Below are positions 52,244-60,252 of a stretch of 64,000 nucleotides of DNA, one piece after another. Made by a program: the position numbers and the translations under genes. Position 1 is the first letter of the stretch. Each line of letters begins with the position of its first letter. Location of the stretch: assembly GCF_051652165.1 (NCBI RefSeq), contig NZ_JBOFTR010000017.1:1-64000 (forward strand), written 5' to 3'. Source of the DNA: Plesiomonas sp051652165. GTDB taxonomy: Bacteria; Pseudomonadota; Gammaproteobacteria; Enterobacterales; CAMTGL01. Under the pieces are notes generated by a model. The model was not told the DNA's origin, searched no databases, and saw only the letters and a program-made list of their open reading frames with translations.

Positions 52244-53191
52244 ATGTCAAAAATCATAGCAAAACCTATCGTCTCTGCAGCACTGCGTGGTGCAGGCCAA
52301 GTTTTTTTCTGTGACAATCCCATCACCGGTAGTTTTTTTCTATTGGCTATTTTTTATGCTGCATTCAATAGTGGAGAAGCTTACACCGCTATCGGTGCTG
52401 TGGTTGGGTTGTTTATGTCTACTTTCGCAGCCAAGATGTTGCGTTTAAAAACAGATGATATTAACCAAGGTTTACATGGCTTTAACGGTATTTTAGTGGG
52501 GATTATGGTGACAACCTTTTTTATCCCCTCTCCACTGATGTGGGTACTGCTACTGCTTGGTGCAACACTCTGCCCAATTGTTGAATCAGCGATCAGTGAG
52601 TCAATGAGCCGCTCATGGGGTTTACCTGGTTCAACTGCACCCTTTGTACTAATTAGTTGGATGCTGCTATTGGCAGGTTATAATTTATCGGGTGTACATT
52701 TGCATGTGCTTGATGATGCTGTTCACCGCAATAGCCATGTGGCTATCAGTTTGTGGATGTTGCTTCAGGCCAGTATTCGCAATATTGCACAGGTTTTTTT
52801 GCTCAATAGCACTTTTAGCGGTGTTCTGATTTTAATCGGATTAGCCGTACATTCACGGGCGATGGCATTAACTACGCTAGGTGGTGCACTGCTGGCAACC
52901 ACGTTAGCGCAGTTATTTGGCGCAAATACCTACGCGATTTTAACCGGGTTATATGGTTTTTCGCCGGTATTAAGTGCTTTGGCTATCGGGCGGGTATTTT
53001 ATTTACCCACCCACTCACGGATCTGGTTGGCAATGTTAGCTACCTTTGTCACTGTGATTGTACAAGCCGCACTCAACCGCTTGTTTACGCCGCTCGGATT
53101 GCCTACATTTACCGCAGCATATTTGTTAACACTGGGTATTTTCATGTTAGCGCAACCTGCTTTACAAATTATGAGCCCTAAAAAAGAGTAA
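52244..53191 (+). CDS. urea transporter (UT family, Yut-like)
   Basis: Inner-membrane channel-like urea carrier of 315 aa with about ten membrane spans in two internal repeats. Each repeat shows its signature: GLHGFNGILVGI in the first half and GLYGFSPVLSALAIG in the second, followed by GLPTFTAAYLLTLG. These match the Yersinia Yut family. No urease genes are in the window, so the urea may feed a distant urease or amidohydrolase. The gene lies between slmA and pyrE, where E. coli has none. Its stop abuts the convergent pyrE stop, so no terminator fits between them. Confidence 0.9.
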   Translation: MSKIIAKPIVSAALRGAGQVFFCDNPITGSFFLLAIFYAAFNSGEAYTAIGAVVGLFMSTFAAKMLRLKTDDINQGLHGFNGILVGIMVTTFFIPSPLMWVLLLLGATLCPIVESAISESMSRSWGLPGSTAPFVLISWMLLLAGYNLSGVHLHVLDDAVHRNSHVAISLWMLLQASIRNIAQVFLLNSTFSGVLILIGLAVHSRAMALTTLGGALLATTLAQLFGANTYAILTGLYGFSPVLSALAIGRVFYLPTHSRIWLAMLATFVTVIVQAALNRLFTPLGLPTFTAAYLLTLGIFMLAQPALQIMSPKKE

Positions 53192-53845
53192 TCAAACCCC
53201 AAACTCTGCACGGTATGCCTGAACTGCGGCCAGATGTTTGGCCAGTTCAGGCTGGGTGCTAACTTGCTCCTCCAGATAAGTGATCAGATCATGCAGATTG
53301 ATAATAGATATCACCTGACAGCCGTAATCACGCTCAACTTCCTGAATTGCTGATAATTCACCTTTACCCCGCTCCATGCGGTTGAGTGCAATCATGACCC
53401 CAGCCAACGTCGCCTGTTGCGCGGCAATAATCTCCATCGATTCACGGATAGCTGTGCCGGCGGTGATCACATCATCAACCAGCATCACACGGCCCTGCAA
53501 CGGGCTGCCGACTAAGTTTCCGCCCTCTCCGTGCGTTTTGGCTTCTTTACGGTTAAAGCAGTACGGCACATCACGGTCATGGTGCTCGGCCAGTGCAACC
53601 GCCGCCGTGGTCGCAATCGGAATACCCTTATATGCAGGGCCAAACAGCAGATCAAACTCAACCCCTGAATCCACCAAGGCAGCAGCATAAAAGCGCCCGA
53701 GCAACGCCAAATCACGGCCAGTATTAAACAGGCCAGCGTTAAAAAAGTAGGGGCTGCATCGCCCTGATTTTAAGGTGAACTCACCGAATTTGAGGACCTG
53801 CTTGCTCAAGGCAAATTCAATAAACTCACGCTGATATGCTTTCAT
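53192..53845 (-). CDS. pyrE: orotate phosphoribosyltransferase PyrE
   Basis: Pyrimidine synthesis: orotate plus PRPP to OMP; 217 aa. The start is ATG 53845 (MKAYQREFIEFALSKQ); the frame from 53884 is open but not conserved. The PRPP motif VMLVDDVITAGTAIRESMEI and the FNRKEAKTHGEGG loop are present. It follows rph, with the attenuator hairpin at 53941-53967 between them, as in E. coli. Convergent with the urea transporter. Confidence 0.97.
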   Translation of the reverse strand: MKAYQREFIEFALSKQVLKFGEFTLKSGRCSPYFFNAGLFNTGRDLALLGRFYAAALVDSGVEFDLLFGPAYKGIPIATTAAVALAEHHDRDVPYCFNRKEAKTHGEGGNLVGSPLQGRVMLVDDVITAGTAIRESMEIIAAQQATLAGVMIALNRMERGKGELSAIQEVERDYGCQVISIINLHDLITYLEEQVSTQPELAKHLAAVQAYRAEFGV

Positions 53846-53940
53846 CTGCTGTATCCGTTCTAAAATGATCAACCACCAACACACCTCCGTCAGTCTATTC
53901 GCTGTTTCATGGCACAGCGTTATATTTTGACGGGGGATAT

Positions 53941-53967
53941 AAAAAAAGCGGCTTCAATGCCGCTTTC
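53941..53967 (-). terminator. pyrE attenuator
   Basis: Minus strand: AAAGCGGC-ATTGAA-GCCGCTTTTTTT, an intrinsic terminator starting 3 nt after the rph stop and 96 nt before pyrE. In E. coli UTP-sensitive attenuation couples rph translation to read-through into pyrE, and the same geometry is seen here. Confidence 0.85.
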
Positions 53968-53969
53968 AC

Positions 53970-54689
53970 TCATCCGTTTTGCAATGCCGCTTGCTGCGCC
54001 GCGAGGATCTCATCAATACCGCCACGCGCCAGAGCCAACAGGCTCAATAACTCTTCATGCGAGAATGGTTCGCCCTCGGCCGTGCCCTGCACTTCAATCA
54101 TGCGGCCATCTTCCATCATCACCACATTCATATCCGTTTCCGCAGCGGAGTCCTCCACATACTCTAAATCACACAAAGCTTCGCCATTCACAATACCCAC
54201 AGAGACAGCCGCTACGCGCCCTTTCATCGGGTTCACTTTCAGCGTGCCTTTGGCCATCAGTGCATTGATCGCATCCATCAGTGCCACACATGCACCCGAA
54301 ATAGACGCAGTACGTGTACCGCCATCAGCCTGAATCACATCGCAATCAAGAATAATGGTGAACTCTCCCAGCACTTTCAAATCAACTGCCGCACGCAGCG
54401 CACGGGCAATCAGACGTTGGATCTCCATCGTCCGGCCACTCTGCTTGCCTTTGGCTGCTTCACGCTGGTTACGGGTATGGGTTGAGCGTGGCAGCATGCC
54501 ATACTCTGCAGTGATCCAGCCCTGACCTTTCCCTTTTAAAAAGCGCGGTACGCCCTCTTCAATGGTGGCGGTACACAGCACCTTGGTATCGCCAAACGCC
54601 ACCAGCACAGAACCTTCTGCATGTTTAGTGTAATTACGGGTCATCGTAATGGGGCGAACTTGCGAAGCTAATCGGTTTGCGGGGCGCAT
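53970..54689 (-). CDS. rph: ribonuclease PH
   Basis: Phosphorolytic 3'-exoribonuclease for tRNA maturation; 239 aa. The start is ATG 54689 (MRPANRLASQVRPI) with AGGAGA upstream; the longer frame to 54779 is not conserved. Core motifs are ITAEYGMLPRSTHTRNQREA and the phosphate-site QRLIARALRA, with DCDVIQADGGTRTASI. It is intact, unlike the frameshifted K-12 allele, so attenuation of pyrE should behave normally. Divergent from yicC. Confidence 0.97.
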   Translation of the reverse strand: MRPANRLASQVRPITMTRNYTKHAEGSVLVAFGDTKVLCTATIEEGVPRFLKGKGQGWITAEYGMLPRSTHTRNQREAAKGKQSGRTMEIQRLIARALRAAVDLKVLGEFTIILDCDVIQADGGTRTASISGACVALMDAINALMAKGTLKVNPMKGRVAAVSVGIVNGEALCDLEYVEDSAAETDMNVVMMEDGRMIEVQGTAEGEPFSHEELLSLLALARGGIDEILAAQQAALQNG

Positions 54690-54857
54690 AACGTTCTCCT
54701 GGATCGGGATTAAGGCACGGTTTACCGGAACAATTGACCGCGCATTATACGGATTTCGCCGCACAATTCCTAATTCCAACCAGAGATTGCACTGACTAGA
54801 GGCACTTAGCTGCGTTATAATCGTTCCACATTAATACTCATTACGAGACGCACGCGC

Positions 54858-55721
54858 ATGATCCGTAGTATGACAGCTTTCGCCCGCCAAGAAATTAAGG
54901 GCGATTGGGGCACCGCCGCTTGGGAAATCCGTTCCGTTAACCAACGTTATCTCGAGACTTACCTGCGCTTACCCGAACAGTTCCGCTCACTTGAGCCGGT
55001 ACTGCGTGAGCGTATTCGTCACCGTTTAACCCGCGGTAAAGTTGAATGTGCGCTGCGTTTTGAAGCTAACCCAACGGCACAAAGCACGCTGAGTGTGAAT
55101 GAAGATCTGGCGCGCCAGCTATTGGCGGCTGCTCAGTGGGTAAAACAGACCAGTGGCGAAGGCGAGATTAACCCGCTGGAAGTGCTGCGCTGGCCGGGGG
55201 TGATTGCCGCCGCAGAGCAAGACTTAGATGCCATCTCGACAGAGTTAATGCAAGGCTTTGAGTTAGCGATGAACGAGTTTGTCGCTGCCCGCGAACGCGA
55301 AGGGGCAGCACTGAAGGCGCTGATTGAACAGCGTTTGCAGGGCGTTCAAGAACAAGCTGAGAAAGTAAAACTGCACATGCCAGAGATTTTGCAGTGGCAG
55401 CGCGACAAGCTGATCACCAAAATGGAAGAGGCACAGGTGCAAGTTGACAGCAACCGCCTTGAACAAGAGCTGGTTTTGCTGGCACAACGTTTAGATGTAG
55501 CCGAAGAGCTCGACCGTTTAAGCGCACACGTACAAGAGACTCACGCGATTTTGAAAAAGAACGAAGCCGTTGGCCGCCGCTTAGATTTTATGATGCAAGA
55601 GTTTAACCGTGAAGCCAACACGCTGGCTTCAAAATCAATCAATGCCGAGGTCACCGCCAGCGGTATTGAGCTAAAAGTGCTAATCGAACAAATGCGTGAG
55701 CAGATTCAGAATATAGAATGA
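54858..55721 (+). CDS. yicC: YicC family endoribonuclease
   Basis: 287 aa. The N-terminal half has MIRSMTAFARQE, WEIRSVNQRYLETYLRLPEQ and the C-terminal DUF1732 end has RRLDFMMQEFNREANTLASK. It is a highly conserved bacterial protein; E. coli YicC has recently been reported to act as an endoribonuclease involved in degrading the RyhB small RNA. Divergent from rph as in E. coli, and followed by a good terminator. Confidence 0.95.
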   Translation: MIRSMTAFARQEIKGDWGTAAWEIRSVNQRYLETYLRLPEQFRSLEPVLRERIRHRLTRGKVECALRFEANPTAQSTLSVNEDLARQLLAAAQWVKQTSGEGEINPLEVLRWPGVIAAAEQDLDAISTELMQGFELAMNEFVAAREREGAALKALIEQRLQGVQEQAEKVKLHMPEILQWQRDKLITKMEEAQVQVDSNRLEQELVLLAQRLDVAEELDRLSAHVQETHAILKKNEAVGRRLDFMMQEFNREANTLASKSINAEVTASGIELKVLIEQMREQIQNIE

Positions 55722-55757
55722 TGTTTTACACTGTTTTATATTGATTTTAATTTATTG

Positions 55758-55784
55758 AAAATCCTCACATTTGTGGGGATTTTT
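55758..55784 (+). terminator. rho-independent terminator of yicC
   Basis: AAAATCCTCACA-TT-TGTGGGGATTTTT, a 12-position stem with one G-U pair followed by a T-run, about 37 bp after the yicC stop. Confidence 0.88.
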
Positions 55785-55878
55785 GTTTTATTAGGTTCGG
55801 TAATTGTTGCTATAGTTCGGCTATAGAGCCGTACTGAATGGTCATCACTCATTTTTCAATTTGTCGATAAAGAAAATA

Positions 55879-55904
55879 AAGGAGCAAACCTATGTAAGCT
55901 CCTT
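55879..55904 (-). terminator. terminator of the small secreted protein gene
   Basis: AAGGAGC / GCTCCTT with a 12-nt loop; on the minus strand it is followed by TATTTTC. It lies 16 bp beyond the stop of the gene at 55920-56279. Confidence 0.5.
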
Positions 55905-55919
55905 CATTAAGCCGCTCTT

Positions 55920-56279
55920 TTAACGCACTCTGTCTAACTCTTTTTCTGTGATAAACATCGTTAACGTTTTGCCTTTGATATACAAACCATCTCTAACACG
56001 ATCAAGTGTGACAAGTGCTTTACGATCGGTATTAATAATCAAACCATTTTTTTCTAAATCAGCGACCGCCGTTGTTTTACCAAACCGTGTCATCGCTTTT
56101 AAAATATCAACTTTCGTTAAACTAAATGACACATTAGGAACTCGCGATTTAAACTCAATTTTCCGGCCTTTTTCATATGCCCGAATTTTCGTTAACTGGC
56201 CGTTGACTGAGCCCGCAACAGAAGAAAAAGACAGAGCAAGTAACGCCGCAAGTAACACACTACTAAATAACGATTTCAT
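55920..56279 (-). CDS. small secreted hypothetical protein
   Basis: 119 aa from ATG 56279; the open frame to 56327 is longer but gives a second hydrophobic stretch ahead of the signal. MKSLFSSVLLAALLALSFSSVAG is cut-off-like: a clear Sec signal peptide with a probable cleavage site after VAG. The mature part (about 96 aa) is basic and beta-rich with no cysteine, ending KELDRVR. I recognise no family. It lies between yicC and the type VI cassette and may be periplasmic. Whether it is linked to the cassette is not shown. Confidence 0.65.
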   Translation of the reverse strand: MKSLFSSVLLAALLALSFSSVAGSVNGQLTKIRAYEKGRKIEFKSRVPNVSFSLTKVDILKAMTRFGKTTAVADLEKNGLIINTDRKALVTLDRVRDGLYIKGKTLTMFITEKELDRVR

Positions 56280-56526
56280 AATTATCACTATAAAAAAACA
56301 ACAGGTTAATAAGACTCTTACAAGCACCCAACTCGTGCATAAAGCGAGTTACTAATGTAAATTAATGTATCGCTATCGGTGTTGCGCTATGTGCTATGTG
56401 TGACTAACCCCATCACGATAAGAGTTCATAACATTACCTAAACATACAGTGTTAAAAGTATACAAACCACATAACCCTCTACCTACGCAGAATTTCGCTC
56501 ACTGTTCAGACCATTTCACTTTTTAT

Positions 56527-56570
56527 GCAACTTTTGCTGGTTGATCTGCACTGTTTACGCAAATTTTTGC
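56527..56570. promoter_or_regulatory. pair of GCAA/TTGC inverted repeats upstream of hcp
   Basis: GCAA-CTT-TTGC (56527-56537) and GCAA-ATTT-TTGC (56559-56570), centres about 32 bp apart and roughly 70-105 bp upstream of the -24 element. This layout suits sites for a sigma-54 enhancer-binding protein such as VasH, but that is inference. A looser third copy may lie at 56487-56498. Confidence 0.4.
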
Positions 56571-56635
56571 TGAAAAACATGGCATCAATACGCCATAAAA
56601 ATCATAACACATTGATTTATAACAACATTATATAT

Positions 56636-56651
56636 TGGCATTAAAGTTGCC
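56636..56651 (+). promoter_or_regulatory. sigma-54 (RpoN) promoter of hcp
   Basis: TGGCATTAAAGTTGCC matches the -24/-12 consensus TGGCAC-N5-TTGCW with invariant GG at 56637-56638 and GC at 56649-56650 and correct spacing. Transcription should start near 56662, giving a 34-nt leader before hcp. Sigma-54 control of hcp operons through VasH is known in Vibrio cholerae and others. Confidence 0.8.
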
Positions 56652-56695
56652 TTCTCTTGTTGGAATGAACCTTTTTTCTAACAGGAGAACTATCC

Positions 56696-57214
56696 ATGCC
56701 AACCCCATGCTATATCTCTATCGATGGTAAAACACAGGGCAACATCACCGCCGGTGCTTTTACAGCGGATTCAGTCGGGAATATTTTTGTGCAAGGGCAC
56801 GAAGATGAAATGCTGGTACAAGAGTTTAAGCATATTGTTACTGTGCCGACAGATCCACAATCAGGCCAGCCAGCAGGGCAACGTGTTCACAAACCATTTC
56901 AGTTCACCGTTGCGCTCAATAAAGCAGTTCCGCTGATGTATAACGCACTGGCATCAGGCGAAATGCTGCCAAAAGTGACCTTAAAATGGTATCGCACGTC
57001 GGTAGAAGGTAAACAAGAGCACTTCTTCTCTACCCTGCTGACGGATGCCACCATCGTTGATATTGACTGCCAAATGCCACACTGCCAAGACCCGATTAAG
57101 TCTGATTTTACCCAACTGATTCAAGTCTCAATGGCTTACCGCAAAATTGACTGGGAACACACCGTAGCCGGAACATCAGGGGCTGATGACTGGCGTGCAC
57201 CTATTGAGGCCTAA
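56696..57214 (+). CDS. hcp: type VI secretion tube protein Hcp
   Basis: 172-aa protein of the Hcp1 family that stacks as hexamers into the contractile tail tube. MPTPCYISIDGKTQGNITAG at the N-terminus, VQEFKHIVTVPTDPQSG and HKPFQFTVALNKAVPLMYNAL are typical. AGGAGAAC precedes the start. A sigma-54 promoter lies upstream. vgrG follows after 192 bp. No structural T6SS genes (tssB, tssC, tssM) are in the window, so it is an orphan hcp-vgrG cluster. Confidence 0.95.
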   Translation: MPTPCYISIDGKTQGNITAGAFTADSVGNIFVQGHEDEMLVQEFKHIVTVPTDPQSGQPAGQRVHKPFQFTVALNKAVPLMYNALASGEMLPKVTLKWYRTSVEGKQEHFFSTLLTDATIVDIDCQMPHCQDPIKSDFTQLIQVSMAYRKIDWEHTVAGTSGADDWRAPIEA

Positions 57215-57406
57215 CTACACGTATTGACCCTGATAATCGCTATCCCCTCAGTATGTCGGGATATTTTACTGCAAGGGTGTATATCATGGGCAACCGCTAT
57301 TGGCTGCCATCATATCGCTTCGGCCGCGGCTGGCGACCGGAGCTTTTTGCTTTGCCACTGAACCGGACTGTCGGCAGTATGGCAAAGCATCATCAAGGAG
57401 CGATGA

Positions 57407-59452
57407 ATGGCCAATCAAACAGGGCTACAGTTTACCTTGACTGTCGGTACGCTGCCGGAAAACACCTTTGCTGTTGCGGAGTTCTCATTGCATGAAGCAC
57501 TGAGTAGCCCATTTCTACTCCATCTTGAACTGGCAAGCTCACGGCCTGACATTGATTTTGCGGCGGTACTCGAAAAGCCTTGTGAGTTGTTGATTTGGTT
57601 TAACGGTGCACTGCAGCGCCGTATCAGCGGTGTTGCTAACCAATTTTCACAAGGGGAAACCGGATTTCGGCGTACCCGTTACTCACTGCAGGTACAACCG
57701 GCCCTGTGGCGGCTCTCTTTACGCCACAATGCCCGTATTTTTCAGCAGCAAACGCCACAGCAAATTATCAGCATTTTGCTGCAAGAGTCGGGAGTTACCG
57801 AGTACGCCTTTGCACTGAAAGATCAGCATGCACCGCGGGAGTACTGCGTACAGTATCGTGAAAGTGACCTCGCTTTTATTCAGCGTTTAGCTGCCGAAGA
57901 GGGTATTTTCTGTTATCACGAATTTGAAAAAAATACGCATCGCGTTATATTTTCTGACAATACAACTGCCTTACAGCAAGGGCCAGATCTGTTCTTTAAT
58001 CCTGCCAATCAAAGCCTACAACATGGCCCTTTTGTTCGCCGTTTTAGCTATGCCGAAAATGTTCGTACCACTGAAGTCACGCTGAAAGATTACAGTTTTA
58101 AAACACCGGATTACGCTCTATCACACAGCAAACAACGCTCTGCACTGAAACAGCAGCGCCATCACTCCCCCTATAATCACTATCCGCATTTTGATTTTCC
58201 GGGACGATTTAAACAAGACTCAAGCGGCCAAGCCTTCACCGCCTATCGTCTTGAGGCCTTACGTGCTGATGCCGCAACCGCTGAAGGTCAGGCCAATGCC
58301 CCTCAGTTAATGCCGGGGCTGATATTTACCTTGAGTGAACACCCAAGCAGCAACCAGAATACTAAATGGCAAGTGGTGCGCATTACCCACACGGGTAAAC
58401 AGCCGCAAGCGTTAGAAGAGGAAGGCGGCAACGGCCCAACGGTGTATTACAACACCTTTCATGTAATCAACGCGCAAACACCGTGGCGCGCATTAATGCC
58501 GTATAAACCGAAAGTCGATGGCCCACAAATGGCGACTGTCGTCGGGCCACAAGGGGAAGAGATTTACTGCGATGAGCACGGGCGGGTAAAACTGCAATTC
58601 CCCTGGGATAGATACGGCGCAAGCGATGATCAAAGTTCATGTTGGGTACGGGTATCACAAGGTTGGGCTGGCGGGCAATACGGCATGATTACCGTTCCAC
58701 GGGTTGGCCATGAGGTGATTGTCAGTTTTCTAGAAGGTGACCCTGATCAGCCGGTGGTCACCGGCCGCACTTATCACGCCACCAACCGCCCACCTTATGC
58801 TTTGCCCGCCCACAAAACCCGAACGGTGCTGCGCACCGAGACACATCAGGGGCAAGGTTTTAATGAGCTGCGTTTTGACGATCAGGCCGGCCAAGAGGAG
58901 ATTTACATTCATGGGCAAAAAGATCTGAACTTACTGATCCAGCACGATGTTGCATGGCACATCAAGCACGATCAACATACTACTATTGATAACACGCGCT
59001 TAACCCGTATCAAAGCCGATGATCACCTGACTATTAATGGTGAAAAACGTGACCACATCAAGGCTGATTATTCACTGACTGTGGATAACACAATGCATCA
59101 AAAACTCGGGCAATCACTGCTGATGCAAGCTGGGCACGAAGTGCATATTAAATCTGGCGCCAAAATTGTGCTCGAAGCCGGTTCAGAGATCACCGTTAAA
59201 GTCGGCGGAAGCTTTATCAAAATTGATGCTGAAGGTGTCACTATCAGCGGCCCAACCATCAAGATGAACTCTGGTGGCGAAGCGGGTATGGGTTCAGGCT
59301 GGGCAGGTCAGATGCCAGCACTGCCTGGTGATGTCAGCATGCCAACACCACCACCAGCCACTATCCCCGCAGTAGCCATTCAAAAAAGCATGGCGTCAAT
59401 GGCTCCCTTGGTTAAATCATGCTCACAAGCACCAAAGGGAAGTAAAGCATGA
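57407..59452 (+). CDS. vgrG: type VI secretion spike protein VgrG
   Basis: Trimeric tail spike of 681 aa. Residues 1-about 360 are the gp27-like base, with YCVQYRESDLAFIQRLAAEEG and FSYAENVRTTEVTLKDY. The gp5-like OB fold is about 375-455, with VVGPQGEEIYCDEHGRVKLQ and WAGGQYGMITVPRVGHEV. The beta-helix region to about 640 has ADDHLTINGEKRDHIKAD repeats. A short Pro/Thr-rich tail (PTPPPATIPAV) may bind a PAAR protein or adaptor. No extra toxin domain. The start is ATG 57407 after AAGGAG. It overlaps the DUF4123 gene by 4 nt. Confidence 0.95.
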   Translation: MANQTGLQFTLTVGTLPENTFAVAEFSLHEALSSPFLLHLELASSRPDIDFAAVLEKPCELLIWFNGALQRRISGVANQFSQGETGFRRTRYSLQVQPALWRLSLRHNARIFQQQTPQQIISILLQESGVTEYAFALKDQHAPREYCVQYRESDLAFIQRLAAEEGIFCYHEFEKNTHRVIFSDNTTALQQGPDLFFNPANQSLQHGPFVRRFSYAENVRTTEVTLKDYSFKTPDYALSHSKQRSALKQQRHHSPYNHYPHFDFPGRFKQDSSGQAFTAYRLEALRADAATAEGQANAPQLMPGLIFTLSEHPSSNQNTKWQVVRITHTGKQPQALEEEGGNGPTVYYNTFHVINAQTPWRALMPYKPKVDGPQMATVVGPQGEEIYCDEHGRVKLQFPWDRYGASDDQSSCWVRVSQGWAGGQYGMITVPRVGHEVIVSFLEGDPDQPVVTGRTYHATNRPPYALPAHKTRTVLRTETHQGQGFNELRFDDQAGQEEIYIHGQKDLNLLIQHDVAWHIKHDQHTTIDNTRLTRIKADDHLTINGEKRDHIKADYSLTVDNTMHQKLGQSLLMQAGHEVHIKSGAKIVLEAGSEITVKVGGSFIKIDAEGVTISGPTIKMNSGGEAGMGSGWAGQMPALPGDVSMPTPPPATIPAVAIQKSMASMAPLVKSCSQAPKGSKA

Positions 59453-60252
59453 GTTTTGATACTTTTGATTCATGGCGCAACCAGCGACAAGACTCGTTAT
59501 TTGCAATTATTGATGCCACGCTTGATACCACGGCTGTCGCACGCTTTTATGATACTGGCGGGAAAGATGCCTACCCACTGTTCGCCACCACAGCGTTTGC
59601 TGATCACGCAGAGCAAGGCCCTTGGCTGTTACCCTTTCCCTCTACCGATTTTGTTAATCATGTTTTGCCGCTCAGTGGCTTTTATATCACCAGTTATGCC
59701 ACAGTAGAAATTGTACGTCAGCATTGGCAAAGTCTGATTGAAGTCGCCCGAAACGGTGAAGTCATGTGGCTACGTTATGCAGACCCACGCCTCTTCCCAA
59801 AAATGTTCGCGGCGATGAGCCAGACCGAACGAGATCAGATCTTAGGCCCTTGCTCTGGATTATGGGCCAATGCACAAGGCTGGCTACGTAGCCCCGACTA
59901 TGAGTTTATCCCCCAAATATCACCTTGGTTTCGCATTCAACCCCAGCATTTAGCACACTTGTATGATGAAGCCCGTCATGTTTACACACTTTATCGCCAC
60001 TTATGGCAACGTATAGAGCCGATAATGACTCGCCACACCGATCCTCAAACCACAATTGCTGCGGTATTACGGCGAGCCAATCTTGATGGTTTAGACGGTG
60101 ATATCCGAGACGGTGTAGTAGCAGCAACTCTTGCCTTACAAATAAATATGCCGCTCGATGCTATCCAAACACCCCTAATGTTAAGCGATAACGAACTCAC
60201 TTTTGTTAAACATTGGCTGAATAAATACTGCATATTCACAGGAGTTGTATGA
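59449..60252 (+). CDS. DUF4123 effector adaptor (Tap/TEC chaperone)
   Basis: 267-aa adaptor that loads an effector onto the cognate VgrG. The N-terminal DUF4123 domain (about 15-140) shows LFAIIDATLDTTAVARFYD, PFPSTDFVNHVLPLSGFYITS-like spacing, and MWLRYADPRLFPKMF, which is the family hallmark segment. The C-terminal part may bind the effector. Starts in a 4-nt overlap with vgrG and overlaps the lipase gene by 4 nt, so all three are translated together. Confidence 0.88.
   Translation: MSFDTFDSWRNQRQDSLFAIIDATLDTTAVARFYDTGGKDAYPLFATTAFADHAEQGPWLLPFPSTDFVNHVLPLSGFYITSYATVEIVRQHWQSLIEVARNGEVMWLRYADPRLFPKMFAAMSQTERDQILGPCSGLWANAQGWLRSPDYEFIPQISPWFRIQPQHLAHLYDEARHVYTLYRHLWQRIEPIMTRHTDPQTTIAAVLRRANLDGLDGDIRDGVVAATLALQINMPLDAIQTPLMLSDNELTFVKHWLNKYCIFTGVV

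Noticed and set aside
57253..57495. Plus-strand ORF of 80 codons overlapping the vgrG start
   Set aside because: It is in a different frame from vgrG, has a cysteine-rich, low-complexity end and overlaps the strongly supported VgrG coding start, so it is a shadow frame.
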